Origin: Scilla litardierei
Taxonomy: Eukaryota > Streptophyta > Magnoliopsida > Asparagales > Asparagaceae
Assembly: GCA_030789695.1 (NCBI GenBank)
Contig: CM061130.1
Span: 17,292,561-17,356,560, forward strand
Direction: 5' to 3'
DNA length: 64,000 nucleotides
Each line of letters begins with the position of its first letter. Within the stretch, counting starts at the first letter, position 1. The notes under the pieces are model-generated. The model searched no databases, was not told the DNA's origin, and was given only the letters and a program-made list of their open reading frames with translations. Of the stretch, positions 21,969-33,331 are shown piece after piece. Made by a program: the position numbers and the translations under genes.

Positions 21969-24396
21969 TGTAACGGTCGCTTTCCGACCGTTCGTAGTTT
22001 CTGCGTGCACGTGCCTTATCGTGCACGTATTTTATTTTACTATTTCTGGATTCCGAAATTTGCGATGCGATGTGCCGTTGTGATCATTTTGGGGTGTTGG
22101 ATTTTATTGTAAATTTTGGGAACGTCGTCTCATGGCTCGTTTTCTCGCAAAACGACTTTGAATGATAGGGGCGTTTTAGTCCTTTGACTCAAAACGCCGT
22201 TTCCGATTTTACGTAAATTTTTGGTAGGCGTTATGCACGATCAGGCTCCGTAGATCTGTGCGTCTCGTCTCCACGATCGCCCCGGTATTTTCGGATTATT
22301 TTTCCGACGCCCGGTTTGAGAGTTATCGCCCGGATAAATCTGGACCGTTGATTTGCCCTGATCAATTTCGAAATTCAAATTGATTAGCCAACTCTGGCTA
22401 TATCCCAAATTATCTTCATAATATCTTTCCTAAACTGTCTTTCTACTTGTCCCCTAGACTTATCCCTAATCGTACACCCTCTATCCCTTAGATCTTCCCT
22501 TTTTAACCCAAATTCTATAGGTCTATAGAAATTTTAATTATTATTAATAATAGCTCAAACTTTAACCCAAACCCTAATTCCTATTTCCCGCAACAGCCTA
22601 GGCAACCCGCAGCCGCCGGCCTCTTCCCCCAAATCCCCAATCTTCCCCATCTCTCTCACGCATCTCTCTCTTTCTCTCTCTCTCTCAGCCACTTTCTCTC
22701 TCTGCTCCACAGCCTCAGCGTGCGCCGCCGCGGCGCTCTCGCCGCGATCCGCCGCCGTTCGAGCCCGCGCCGCCGTGCGGAGCTTCTCGTCGTGCAAAAT
22801 CGCAGCGCCGCCCGATCGCCTGAAAACCGTCGCACCTCCCCCGAAATCCCGATCGTCGGCGAACCCCCGTCGCGATCTCCGCCTCCGGCCTCCCCCACGG
22901 AGAAGCCGCCCCTCCCCGTGCCCGAGGCCACCTAACGGCTGCCGGCGGCCCTCTTTCACGCGGCGGCAGCAGCACAGATGCTGCTGTGGAATCTTTCCGT
23001 CGCCTGTCGCCATTCAGACGCCGCCGGAGCCCAGATCGGTCGCCGTCGACTCTCCTCAAGTCGGTGACCCCTCTCATCGACCTGCCGCCTCCCCTGAGAC
23101 GCCCTGACAGTCGCCTCCTAGGCCGGACAGACCGCGGCCAACTCTCCAGCAGCTTCTCGTCACCGTTGCGAGGCCGTTGCTCGCTGTCTCGGTTCACCAT
23201 TGCCGTGTCGCCTCCGTCGCTTCACCTGCAGCGCGCATTGGAGAGAGAGAGAGGAGCAAGTATCACACGTATCATGTATGCGCTGATGTTAAACTAAACG
23301 TTGTTAAACATGTCAGTAGCATGTCCCGTAAGCTGAGTGTGTTTTATGCTGCTGTTAACAACCTAAGCTAGGGCCAATTATATTAGTTCTCCTTAAGATT
23401 AACTGTACATACTCCTTTATAGGGGTTAGCTATATGTAATCTAACTAGTATATAATGAAGTGCAGATACCTAATGCTACATCTCTTATATATATATGTTT
23501 CCAATTTATATTGTCCTGTTAAGTTAGTGTGTATCATGTTAGATAATTATATCATCTAGTAAGTTAAAAATTAGTGCACAACTTGGTATTAGAATGACCT
23601 AAAGAACACTTGAATCTATACCAAATCGGGTCATAAGTCGACACGCTAGTTATCTAGTAATGTAAACAAAGTTTGTGTTAACCAATTTTAAAGACTGCTA
23701 ACTTATTATGTAAACCAACCTTGCAGACGACGCCGATGCATCGCGTTCAGACTGGACATCCGCTTTCAGACCCGACGTCTGATCAACGTTCAAACGCAGC
23801 AAAGGTTAGTCCCCTAACTCGTAGCAAACCCACACTGTAGAAAACCGAACCCTAACTAAAACTGGACAACTATAATTAAATTTACTTTTCCGCACCAGTA
23901 AAACGCTGCTCACCGTAGAAATCGACCATCGGACAAATTTTCTGTGCTCATAGGGTAGTGGTCGATTTAGGTTGATAAAACATCAAAATTTTGATGATTG
24001 ACAAATAGGATAGCCCCGATAACCTAGAAATGAACCTAAATAGGAGTTATTAAAAACGCGACCTGACACCGTCGCAGTGACACTATTTCAGACGGACGAC
24101 CGCGGACGCGACGCTTGGACGAGACACTCCGGACGGACGACGCACTCGCCATTTCAGGCAAGTGTATCCACTTGCACTTTTGGCCGTGCTTAGGCCCTAG
24201 TTGGTTAGAATTGTTAACTGTGAACAAATAGAACCGGACGTGAAATGATAGCGTCCGGGACGACCCCTGACGGCTCAGACTTGACGACGAAGTCTCAGCC
24301 TGACAACAACAACTTTTGATACTGTAGGGCTATCATGTGTGTGTGTGCGTGTGGACACCCTAGAATAACAACTCCCTACACTTGTCATGTCGTGTC

Positions 24397-24891
24397 CTGT
24401 TACACAAAAAGCCTTCGGGCGTTTCGGATGCTTTCCTAGCGGAAGTGATCCATGTTACCCAAAAAGCCTTCGGGCGTTTCGGATGCTTTTCTAGCGGAAG
24501 TGATCGCTGTTACACAAAAAGCCTTCGGGCGTTTCGGATGCTTTCCTAGCGGAAGTGATCACTGTTACCCAAAAAGCCTTCGGGCGTTTCGGATGCTTTC
24601 CTAGCGGAAGTGATCCCTGTTACACAAAAAGCCTTCGGGCGTTTCGGATGCTTTCCTAGCGGAAGTGATCCCTGTTACCCAAAAAGCCTTCGGGCGTTTC
24701 GGATGCTTTCCTAGCGGAAGTGATCCCTGTTACCCAAAAAGCCTTCGGGCGTTTCGGATGCTTTCCTAGCGGAAGTGATCCCTGTTACACAAAAAGCCTT
24801 CGGGCGTTTCGGATGCTTTCCTAGCGGAAGTGATCCCTGTTACACAAAAAGCCTTCGGGCGTTTCGGATGTTTCCCTAGCGGAAATGATCC
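24397..24891 (+). repeat. Nine tandem 55-bp units in the right LARD LTR
   Basis: The unit and copy number are the same as at 17931-18425, but the order of variants is A C A C A C C A A, versus A C A C A A C A C in the left LTR. Positions 6, 7, 8 and 9 therefore need conversion, shuffling or parallel change since the two LTRs were made identical at insertion. Confidence 0.95.
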
Positions 24892-25720
24892 CTGTAAATC
24901 TTGTCCTGAGTTCCTGGGTTTGGGGTTGGGTTGAGCGTGCGCACGGCAAGAGGGTCTGATCCCCCTCGAACCGTAAGGCGTGAACCCTTTCGTGTCTCAC
25001 TTGTCCTGTCTTGTCTTGTCCCGTCACGTCCCATCTTGTCTTGACACCTGTAGGTTAGTTCCGTAGTTGGTAGCACACGCTACGACTACTACCTGTCCCG
25101 TTTTACGTTCCTGCTGCGTTACTTCCTGTCGTGTTACCCTGTTATAACCACAACATGTGTAACGACCCGCTTTCGGGGGCCCGTTACTTATTTGATAATT
25201 GCGCAGGTTCTGCAGTTAACCAGTGAAATCAAAATAGCCACGATGCAGAGATGTACAAAAATACCCAAATAGTGTCCAATTATTACAATCCATACCGTAC
25301 AAGATGTCCCAACAGATATACATGACAGAAGAAAGTACACAACTGAAAATAGCTCTGGAAGCTGCGGTCTCATGGTCGAAGTCTGGCGCTATTAGCTCAA
25401 GAGCATCTGCCTCCATATGTATGTCGTCTGCGGTGCCACGGAAATGGAACCGTAGGTAAGTCACAACAATTCCAAATAAAGAAAGAGAGGTACTGTACAA
25501 GTATGACAAAGCAGACCAAAGTGAAAGTAAAGTACGGTGCAGTGTCTGTACAGGTGTAGAAAGTAAAGTGTAGGCAAGTAAAGTGCGGTGACCGTACTAG
25601 TAAGGAAAGTAAAGTGCAAGTACTGTAAAGTAAGTAACTGTGCAAGTTACACTAGAACTACGTGACTCAAGTAGGAGAGTATGATATGCAACCATAAAGT
25701 TCATCTATTGCCAGGGACCG

Positions 25721-25825
25721 TTTTGCCGACGCAGGCAGACCTTGTAGTTTTGCCGACCAGGCAGACCTTGTAGTTTTGCCGACCAGGCAGACCTTGTAGT
25801 TTTGCCGACCAGGCAGACCTTGTAG
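25721..25825 (-). repeat. Four tandem 26-27 bp units in the nested solo LTR
   Basis: Units start at 25721, 25748, 25774 and 25800 with TTTTGCCGACCAGGCAGACC and TTGTAG. The first unit has one extra base. They are almost identical, so the expansion is recent relative to the LTR. Confidence 0.9.
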
Positions 25826-25914
25826 ACACAGACATGCAAGTAGATGAACCCCTGGTCATAGCTCCCACACTCTCACTACAATGAGTTACCCCAAACCCCA
25901 GTGATGTGTATCCA

Positions 25915-25996
25915 TTACGAGATGTTCCACAAGATGTTCCACGAGATGTTCCACCAGATATTCCACACATGATATTCCACACGATGTTCCACATGT
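25915..25996 (-). repeat. Degenerate 12-14 bp repeat, GATGTTCCAC
   Basis: About six copies of GATGTTCCAC or GATATTCCAC with short variable spacers. It lies next to the 26-bp array, in the 3' third of the LTR, where related LTRs here also carry tandem repeats. Confidence 0.75.
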
Positions 25997-27404
25997 TGCT
26001 AGTCAGACCAAGTCAACTGGTTGACTTCCTCATTGAAAACCAGAAAGTAGGATAAAGACAAGTCCAACACCAAAAGCTGCTATTTCCGTGCTTTGAGCAC
26101 GTGGTAGTGTGGCTAGCACACAATTTACCCAAGTTGGTAGTTGCGTGCTACAACCACCAAAGTTGAAAGTTGGCAAAGTAATCTTTAGTCGATTACTTTC
26201 ATTTAGTTCTCTAGTTTGGTTTAACTTGAATAGCCGTTCTGAGGCTATAAGTGAAGTGTCACAAGTTCATGTAAGCACAGTAGACTATTTTTCTAAACTT
26301 AGAATCTGTCGTGACTTACTTTATCGAGCTCGTCGTGGCAAGACGAGGTTGGAGCTGGAAGAGCTGGTGCACGAAGATTGATACCTGCAAACACAAGAAA
26401 CACTTGGTTAAAGCGCACCCTATTTTTTATTTATTAAACTCGATCGTTTTGATTTTCAAAACTAGTTGAAACGTTGTCGAAAATGGTTCTAAAATTTTAT
26501 ATAGACTATATATGGTGAAAATAATTTTACTGCAAGAAGGAATATTTTTCTGAAGCTTATAGTAATTTCTATAATTTTTAAAAGCTTAAAAACAATTTAA
26601 AAACCATTTTTCAATTAGTGACGTATTTATTCAGGAATTTATTCTGGATGCAATCTACATCGGAATGTTGCAAATGAGGTGTCAAAATGACCGTCACAAA
26701 GAGTATAATAACATATATTTTAATCACATATTTGTTTACGTGAAAATAAGAAGATACGGATTTTTAAATGAAAATAACGGTTTTAACTTATAGGCTTAAA
26801 AATTAATTCTGGAAAAACTAAGCGTCGGATTGAGACGAAACTAGCGCCATTGGGTCCAGAATGGCATTTCTGATTTTCTGGAGCTAGTCACTCATTTTTC
26901 TGGGCCCTATATTTTAAGTTATAGATTTATAACCATTTAACCCTATTATTAATTATTAAAATACGAAATTTCGAAATGTTCTACGAATTTACGAGAATGC
27001 CATTGCTCACTCACGCACCCACCGTCGACTTCTTCGACTGCTGCGGAGGAGGCGGGGGGAACGGCGGCGTCTGCGGAGGAGAGGGGCGGCGACTCGTCGC
27101 CGCGGCGGCGACGTTGCTAGGGTTGGGCGGAGGAGCGACGGTGGCGGTGGCGGCGGATGCGGGAGGCAGCGGCGATCTCGAGTGGGAGGAGAGGAGGCGG
27201 CCGGCGGTGCTGCTGGGGCGTGCTCCGGGCTCGGCGGACGGCGGGGCGGCGCGGTGGAGCGACGACGATCGGCGCCCGGCGGTCGGAGCTCCGAGGGAGT
27301 GTGAACGGGAGAGAGATAGAGGGGGAGAGATGAACGGGGTCGGGGCTCCTGGGTTTCAAACGTGAAAGAGAGAGAGGATGTGTGTGTTAATACAAAGAGG
27401 GGGG

Positions 27405-27411
27405 TTTTATA
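27405..27411 (-). promoter_or_regulatory. Predicted TATA box of the 25158-28125 LTR
   Basis: The minus strand reads CCTATAAAACCCC, about 715 bp into the LTR. A CT-rich patch (CCTCTCTCTCTTTC) follows about 30 bp downstream and then the GC-rich block. Upstream are three to four copies of GGGTAGATGAG (plus strand, 27444-27482). The layout matches a plant core promoter. Confidence 0.6.
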
Positions 27412-28684
27412 GGTATTTTGAATGGCAAATTTGTAATTATTGGGGGTAGATGAGGGGGGTAGATGAGAGGGTAGATGAGAGTTTGTGTGTTAGCTGAGAG
27501 AGATGAGGGTTAGGGTAGATACGGGCTGGGTTAGGGATTAGATTAAGTAGGGTTAAGTAGGTAATTAGCAAGATAAAACCCAATTAACGAAAAGTCATTA
27601 GTGTACGAAATTACAGAAATGCCCCTACTAGCAAACGTGTCCGAAAAATTACGAAAACGTACCCACGGGATCGTATCGTCACGAGGAGCGCGAATACGAA
27701 GACTGTTTCAGGGTTTGAGCTACGGAAATACTAGATTTTGGCCAAAACGTTTAGAAAGTGGGTTTGCGAGTTCTCTAATGAAACGATATCAGAAAATTAC
27801 GAAATTAATGTGGGAAACCCCAAATGATCATAGGATGCTACTGCAGAAGTTTGAAGTCGTTTTGAAAACGTTTGTATAGAAAATAAATTCATTGACCCAA
27901 AACTGCAATATCTGAAAATGAATTTTTATCAGATCCTTTAGAGGTATTTGACGAAATCCGATTTTACTAAAATACTCCATAACTAGTCTGGTACTCCAAA
28001 ATATTTTTATAGGAAATTTTTGAAATCAGTTTAAGACTGCTAACAAACCATTATAAAATACAATTAAAATTGAATTTTCTTTAAATACTTAATTTGAAAG
28101 TATTGGAAAAATACAGGCCGTTACAACATGCTAATCAACCAGTAAACTGTTGCGTAAAAGAACCCCAGCATGCTAATCAACCAGTAAACCGTTGTTTAAA
28201 GTTGATACACTTGCAGTAAAGTCTAACCCTTCTTGTAGACTTTACCTGACGTACAGTTCCTTTCTCTTGGGTGCTGTACGTCAGGTGCTCAGCCAGAGTT
28301 CGTGGACAAGGCAGACTCACTGGAGTACGAGGAGCCGAGGACGTTGATCCAGAGTTCGTACCTGACGAGGATCAGACCTTGAGGTCTTTTAGTCGCCACT
28401 TTCCGAGGGTACTACTTTTAGGTTTGTCTTTAAATCTTTTGTTGCCATGCTTAGGCTTTCTTTTTAGACTTTGTACCAGTTGGATATTATATCTCTAATT
28501 TAATGAATGCCTTTTTCCTTCCTGTACTTCTGTTGTTTCGAACTTTATTAATGCAAGAACCTGAATCTTTTAAAATGGTACCCCTACAGACGCTTATTGG
28601 GTCCGAGCTTCATAGCTCTGGCCTAAGCGGGCCTTAGTCACGCTTCGCCTCCATCCATTTTGGGAAGCGGGGCGTGACAATATG

Positions 28685-29850
28685 ACTCCGGATCGGAGTG
28701 CGTTCGACTCATACATTCCATGCATTGGAGAGAGGATTCTCATGGGGAATGGTATGGAGTGCAAGCAGGTTGGGAGTGGCACGGTCAGAGTCAGGATGCA
28801 CGATGGCATCATCCGTGTGTTTGATGGCGTCAGACATGTTCCTGATCTTCACAGTGGCCTGATATCGATAGGAGTTTTGACCGGGATGGGCTACTGGGCA
28901 GTGATCGAGGAGGATCGACTGCGTATTTCCCGAGGATGCCTGGTTGTCATGAGGGGGAAGAAGCGTGGAAACTTGTATGCGCTCGATGGGCACACAGTAG
29001 TAGGCGAGACTGGCAGATCACACGAGTCCAAGAGTGGAGATCAAGCGAGACTGTGGCATCTCAGATTGGGGCATGCTGATGAGCAGAGCCTTGACATTCT
29101 TCAGAGGAGGTGTGTGTTCGGAGGTGATCGTGGGTTTGAGTCTTGCAATGACTGTGGTGCAGAGCGGCCGAGGCAAGTGCAGTTTGGGACATCTGTCAGA
29201 CACAGTAGGGAGCCCCTAGAGTGCGTCTACGCTGGCGTATGTGGTCAATGTCCAGTTCCTTCCCTAGAAGGCGCGAGGTTCTTCGCGGCCTTCATAGATG
29301 ACTTCTCGAGGAGAGTCATGGTTACTTTAATGGGATCTCGGGAGGAGATCCATGAGAAGGTGCGGCTATGGAGGAGCATAGTTGAGAGGCGAATGGGTAG
29401 ACCCGTAGGAGAGATCCGTACTAATGATGTAGAGATACATGATGTTTGCAAGTCAGAGGGGATCACGTGCCGATACACCATTCCTGATGGAGACCCTCAC
29501 GGTGGCGTAGCAGACAACATGATCAGGATGTTGGTATAGAAGACACAGGGGCTACTGCATCTGGCCTTCCTAGGGAATTATGAGCGGAGACCCTTGCTAC
29601 TGCGGCATACCTCATCAACCGAACACAGTCACTAGCTGTAGGTAGTTCTATTCCCGAGGAGTTATGGACGAGCAGAGTCGTTGACTTCTCGCACTTGCGT
29701 ACGTTTGGATGTCCGGTGCGGCCGCACGAGAGGGACGATGTCGAGGTAGGACAATGTGCACATGATTGTGTCCTACTCGGATACGCTGGTGGAGGTACGA
29801 GAGGGTACAGGTTATGGTGTCCTAGTACCCGTGAGGTGATTTTCAGATGA
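28685..29850 (+). pseudogene. Copia protease tail, pre-integrase and degenerate integrase, internal copy B
   Basis: The frame continues from 13685 without loss (TPDRSAFDSYIP) and stays open to TAG at 29537. The protease tail is followed by GKKRGNLYAL, then the zinc-binding LWHLRLGHADEQSL..CNDC (HHCC) and the integrase core with FIDDFSRRVMVTLMGS. The usual first catalytic D before WGP is G (YAGVCGQ). The RTDNGGE motif reads RTNDVEI, and the final E region reads GVADNMIRML. After a frameshift near 29537 the integrase C-terminal part continues (SGLPREL, stop, AETLATAAYLINR, HLRTFGCPV, LLGYAGG, YRLWCPSTREV). Strand transfer activity is not expected. Confidence 0.85.
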
Positions 29851-29856
29851 CACGTC

Positions 29857-31275
29857 ATGGTTGACGAGTCTGCAGTGCTTAGAGCGGAGCAGACTCATGA
29901 CGGTGTGCAGAGAACAGAGGACAGCTCAGTCCATAGAGAGGATGAGGTGATTCAGATTCAGACTCAGGCAGATGATCAGACACGTGTGCAGACGGACATG
30001 GTGCAGAGTTCATCTGATGAGATCAGTGTTAGTGATCAGTAGGTATCTCACGATGTAGCTCCAGATTCAGTTCAGTTGGAGGTGCAGAGGACATCAGTCT
30101 ATGAGGAGGCGTTGCAGTCGGTCGTCGTATCGATGCAGTCAGTTGCAGTGTGTGAGGAGACAGAGGTCTCTCACAGTTCCAGCGTGCACGTTGTGGGTGC
30201 TCTTGAGGATACCCAGCATGCTGAGGTGTGCAACTTCAGCTTCGAGGTAGAGACGTCGATCTACGGATGAGTATGGCAGTTGGTTTCCGCACTAATGCCA
30301 GAGGTTGCAGTGGGTGAGGAGACGGAGGTCTCTCACGTTTCTAGCATGCATGAGTTGGTTGCTTTTGAGGAGGACCAGCGTGTTGAGGTGTGCAGCTTCA
30401 GCTTCAGGGTAGAGAGGTCTTTTGAGGAGCTTGACATCAGGGTAGAGCATTCGTTGTGCATGGTAGAGCAGTCTTCACAGTATGTGCACAGGCGATATGG
30501 CTCTCGTTTGGCTAGGGGTGATGTATCCGGTGCATCTTCTGATACTTCAGAGGCCAGACCAATGGAGATGCAGAGGAGCAGGGAATCTGATAGTGTGGTG
30601 GAGCATGGAGACTCCCACGACAGTGTGGAGATTGCGATGGTGGTCCCAGGTGGAGTTGCCACTAGGGACATGGAGCTGAGAGTTAGGATGCCACGTATCG
30701 AGTGTGTTCTCGCTCGATATAGGGAGGAGGCAGAGCCGAGTAGAGCTTCTTCAGTGTGCGCTCATCTCTCACCTTCGGCGAGTTCATCACATGGCATGGT
30801 AGGTGAGAATGATCGCCAGAGGCTAGATGTTGGTGCGACAGACAGTTTGGCGCAGGTGTGTGCGCATTCGTGTCTTGAGTCGTCGGCACAGTCAGTTGAG
30901 ACGCAGAGCCGATGGACGACAAGTCTTGATGACAGGCATCAGCAGACAGAGCAGATACATATAGCGTATCGATGTGACCCAGCTGGGGTCAGTCTGCAGA
31001 GCAGTGGGGATGACGGCGTGTTTCTCATAGATGATGGCCATGGCGAGCATGAGTTGCTCGCGGACCCGTGTGATGATGATAGGGATATTCATGGATCGAC
31101 AGAGGGCTCATTGGACACTGGCACGGTGCCATTTGATTCGTTCATGGAGTCCGAGCTCGCAGGGTTATCCTCAGAGACAGATGACTTCATCGCAGACATG
31201 GCGATGGACGAGGCGGAGATGTGTGAGGCTAGGCTCAGACGACTTCTGAGCTTGGCATGTCTCTCAGAGGATTGA
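29857..31275 (+). pseudogene. Acidic, serine-rich frame in place of reverse transcriptase
   Basis: One frame runs 1.4 kb from the integrase end to GA-rich DNA before the LTR, with stops only at 30040 (TAG) and 30268 (TGA). The last open part (30280-31275, 331 codons) is rich in E, D, S, V and poor in hydrophobic blocks. A block EETEVSH..S..H...A.E..Q..EVC.FSF.VE occurs twice (about 30145-30258 and 30310-30420), showing an internal duplication. Copia elements often have an acidic linker between integrase and RT, but here the linker is much enlarged and no RT motif (such as YVDDM) follows. No family is recognised; function unknown. Confidence 0.6.
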
Positions 31276-31407
31276 TGCGCCAGAGGGCGCAATTTTTGAT
31301 GCACATGATGGCGGTTCACATGTCCAATGGTCAAGGCAAGGCGAGTTCATACACGACGGGTGCAGGCTGGAGCTGGAGCTATGCTAAAGAGAATGTGTGG
31401 TTTTTTT

Positions 31408-31419
31408 AGCAGGGTAGAG
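31408..31419 (+). promoter_or_regulatory. Polypurine tract of the copia element
   Basis: AGCAGGGTAGAG lies directly before the TG of the middle LTR. It would prime plus-strand DNA synthesis. Copy C lost its equivalent through the deletion ending at 34110. Confidence 0.75.
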
Positions 31420-32288
31420 TGTTGTTTTTAAATGTGTGCTGAAAAAACCCCACACCATCGTGTCATGGAGCCCTCAATTGAATTGGGTAGCTGGGAATTG
31501 AAGACGTGGGGCTTCATGTTTCCTCTAGGCAACTGATTGCAAAGAAAAACAGGGATCAGCCATTTTCCAGAGAGCTTTTGCTCTCTCATTTTTTGCAGTG
31601 AACGAAAGGTTCGGCTGCCATTTTTCAGAGAGAAGAAAAGGGTCTTGGATTTGAGAATTGGAGGAGAAGAAAGCTAGGGAGCTTCTTCTCGTGTGAGATC
31701 CAAGGTGACTGTCTGCATTTCTTCTTCCGTGTTTGAGATCTAGAGTCCCTTGGGTAGCTTCCTAGTTTGGGGCTATATTACCAAGGAGTTATCTCCATTG
31801 GTGTGGGATTGGTCCCTTGAGGAGCTCTACATATTGTAGGGGCTTTGTTATCAAGGATTCCCATTTGGTTGAGAGTGTGTGAGCTTGGTGAGAGATCTAG
31901 GTTTAGGTCTTGTTACTTGGAGCTATTCTCTCATTGTGGAGGAAGATGATGGGGTCGGTGTATGCCTTGCTTGATCAGTAGTGGAACCAGGTTCATTGGA
32001 TGCTGGATGTAGGTTGTTCGCAACCGAACCAGGGTAAATCTCTGTCTCTTTTGTATTGCTCTTAATTTCATATTATATTTGCGTGCTTACATTATCTATT
32101 GCAAGATCGTCGAGGGAGTTGGTAGTTGGTGACAACTCTCTCTTGTGCCCGTGAGGTGTTTGGTTTTGTGCCTAGGTGACATCTCGGTGGAATTCGGGCT
32201 TGGGATTGTTTGGCCACCGTTTCCGCGTATCGTAAGTGGCATTGTGTACCTAGCCTAAGTATTGGTGGAGGTGCACGAGGATCCAACA
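31420..32288 (+). repeat. Middle LTR (869 bp) of the copia tandem
   Basis: TGTTGTTTTTAAATGTG to GAGGATCCAACA, 869 bp, collinear with 11814-12681. It serves as 3' LTR for copy B and 5' LTR for copy C. Its left flank is internal sequence B and its right flank a PBS, so no TSD is expected. Confidence 0.93.
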
Positions 32289-32290
32289 AG

Positions 32291-32302
32291 TGGTATCAGA
32301 GC
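32291..32302 (+). promoter_or_regulatory. Primer binding site, internal copy C
   Basis: TGGTATCAGAGC, two bases after the LTR end as in copy B. Confidence 0.93.
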
Positions 32303-32332
32303 TTTTGGTTTGCGAAGAAGTGTAGTGCCGCG

Positions 32333-33331
32333 ATGGCGTCTTGCTCATGTGAGGAGACGGCCGGGTGTTTATACAAAGTTGAGAGGCTTAATGGCCGGGA
32401 CAATTATGGTCCGTGGCGACAAAATATGGTGGCTTTGGTGAAGCACCACGGAGTTTACGGTGCCGTATGTGATACATGCATGCCATGTAAGGCAACGGTG
32501 TATGATAAGCGAAGGATGGAGCTTAAAGCCCTCGGTGAGGTATTGCAATCCTTGGAGGATGAGATCCTACGGCAATTTACCGATGTGGAGGTCGTGAGCG
32601 ACCTATGGAGGATGCTTGAAGCTCGGTACTCGACCAAGACACCAATTGGACGAAGGTTGCAATTGTGGCAACGCTTCTATACTCACAGGATGAAAAGGGG
32701 AACCACGTTGTGGAACCATGTTGGCGAGATGGACCGTATAGTAATGGAACTATGGGAATTGGGGAGTGTGATAGAGGATGAGCAACATGCTATGTCACTA
32801 TTGTGTTCTCTTGCTCCGGTGTATTCCAAGTTTGTAGGCTCGATGTTAAATGGCCGAGACTCACTCACGTTGGATGAGGTGAAGTTCGCATTGAATACAG
32901 AGGATCTTCAAAGTTTGGTGTTAGTTGACACCGATGGTTGTGAGGTACCCAATTTCATCCGGGGTCGCCAAGAGGGCGGACCCACTCCAAGATCCAAGAC
33001 GGGCCGTTCCAAGAGTTGGAATCGGCGGTAGAGGCAGCGGTCCAAGTCAAGGGGCCGAGGTGACAACAAATGCTTTCTATGTAAGGAAAGCGGGCATTGG
33101 AAGAGGGATTGTCCGAGGTTGAAAGCGAGGACGTCGATTGGCATTGTGGAAGATGTTGCTCAGAGTTCGAATCATGTTGGAGCACGAGACGGGATGTTTT
33201 CTGGCGAGGATGATTGCTCAGTGTTTACGGCATTCTCCGTGGGAGAAGCGCAATGTTCGTGGTTATTGGACTCGGGGTGTTCATTCCATATGACTCCGGA
33301 TCGGAGTGCGTTCGACTCATACATTCCATGA
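32333..33331 (+). pseudogene. Copia gag and protease start, internal copy C
   Basis: The ATG at 32333 gives MASCSCEETAGCLYKVERLN and a 232-residue gag ending ...SKSWNRR before TAG at 33029. That TAG is at the same place in copy B. In the same frame follow a zinc knuckle CX2CX4HX4C (33071-33112), the protease DSGCSFHMTPDR (DSG at 33269-33277) and a TGA at 33329 where copy B has TGC. The site ATATG (33288-33292) is unoccupied. Copy C keeps TGG where copy B has the TGA at 13104. Confidence 0.88.

Larger units (their letters stand above)
25158..28125 (-). mobile_element. Solo LTR (2968 bp) nested in the LARD right LTR
   Basis: ACATG occurs at 25153-25157 and 28126-28130. The uninterrupted equivalent is at about 18685 in the left LTR. 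On the minus strand it starts TGTAACGGCCTGTATTTTT, the same start as the 53059 solo LTR, and ends GAAAGCGGGTCGTTACA. It contains a TATA box, a GC-rich block (27010-27360), a 26-bp repeat and a 12-mer repeat. The ORFs in the GC block (26976-27365 and its complement) are compositional. No internal region is present. Confidence 0.9.
13686..28679 (+). mobile_element. Large retrotransposon derivative (LARD) of gypsy type, nested in copia
   Basis: It has two LTRs (13686-19240 and 21969-28679) around a 2728-bp internal region that has no gag or pol motif. Each LTR has received a different later insertion. Without these and one TSD copy each, the LTRs measure 3735 and 3738 bp. The LTRs have TG...CA ends and the target-site duplication is ATATG. 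A polypurine tract precedes the right LTR. The words GAGGACGGAATC and AAGGTGGGTAGAA before TGTAACGG are typical of the 3' end of plant chromovirus-type gypsy elements. Supply of all proteins by an autonomous relative is inferred. Confidence 0.92.
21969..28679 (+). repeat. Right LTR of the LARD, interrupted at 25158-28125
   Basis: It matches the left LTR end to end apart from the separate insertions. The interruption falls inside CACAACATGCTAATC, intact as CACAGCATGCTAATC at 18681-18695. It ends GGGGCGTGACA at 28679, followed by the TSD copy ATATG and the resumed copia frame. Confidence 0.93.

Noticed and set aside
26976..27365. 129-codon glycine/alanine/arginine-rich ORF
   Set aside because: It lies antisense to the predicted LTR transcript in a GC-rich block and has no domain.
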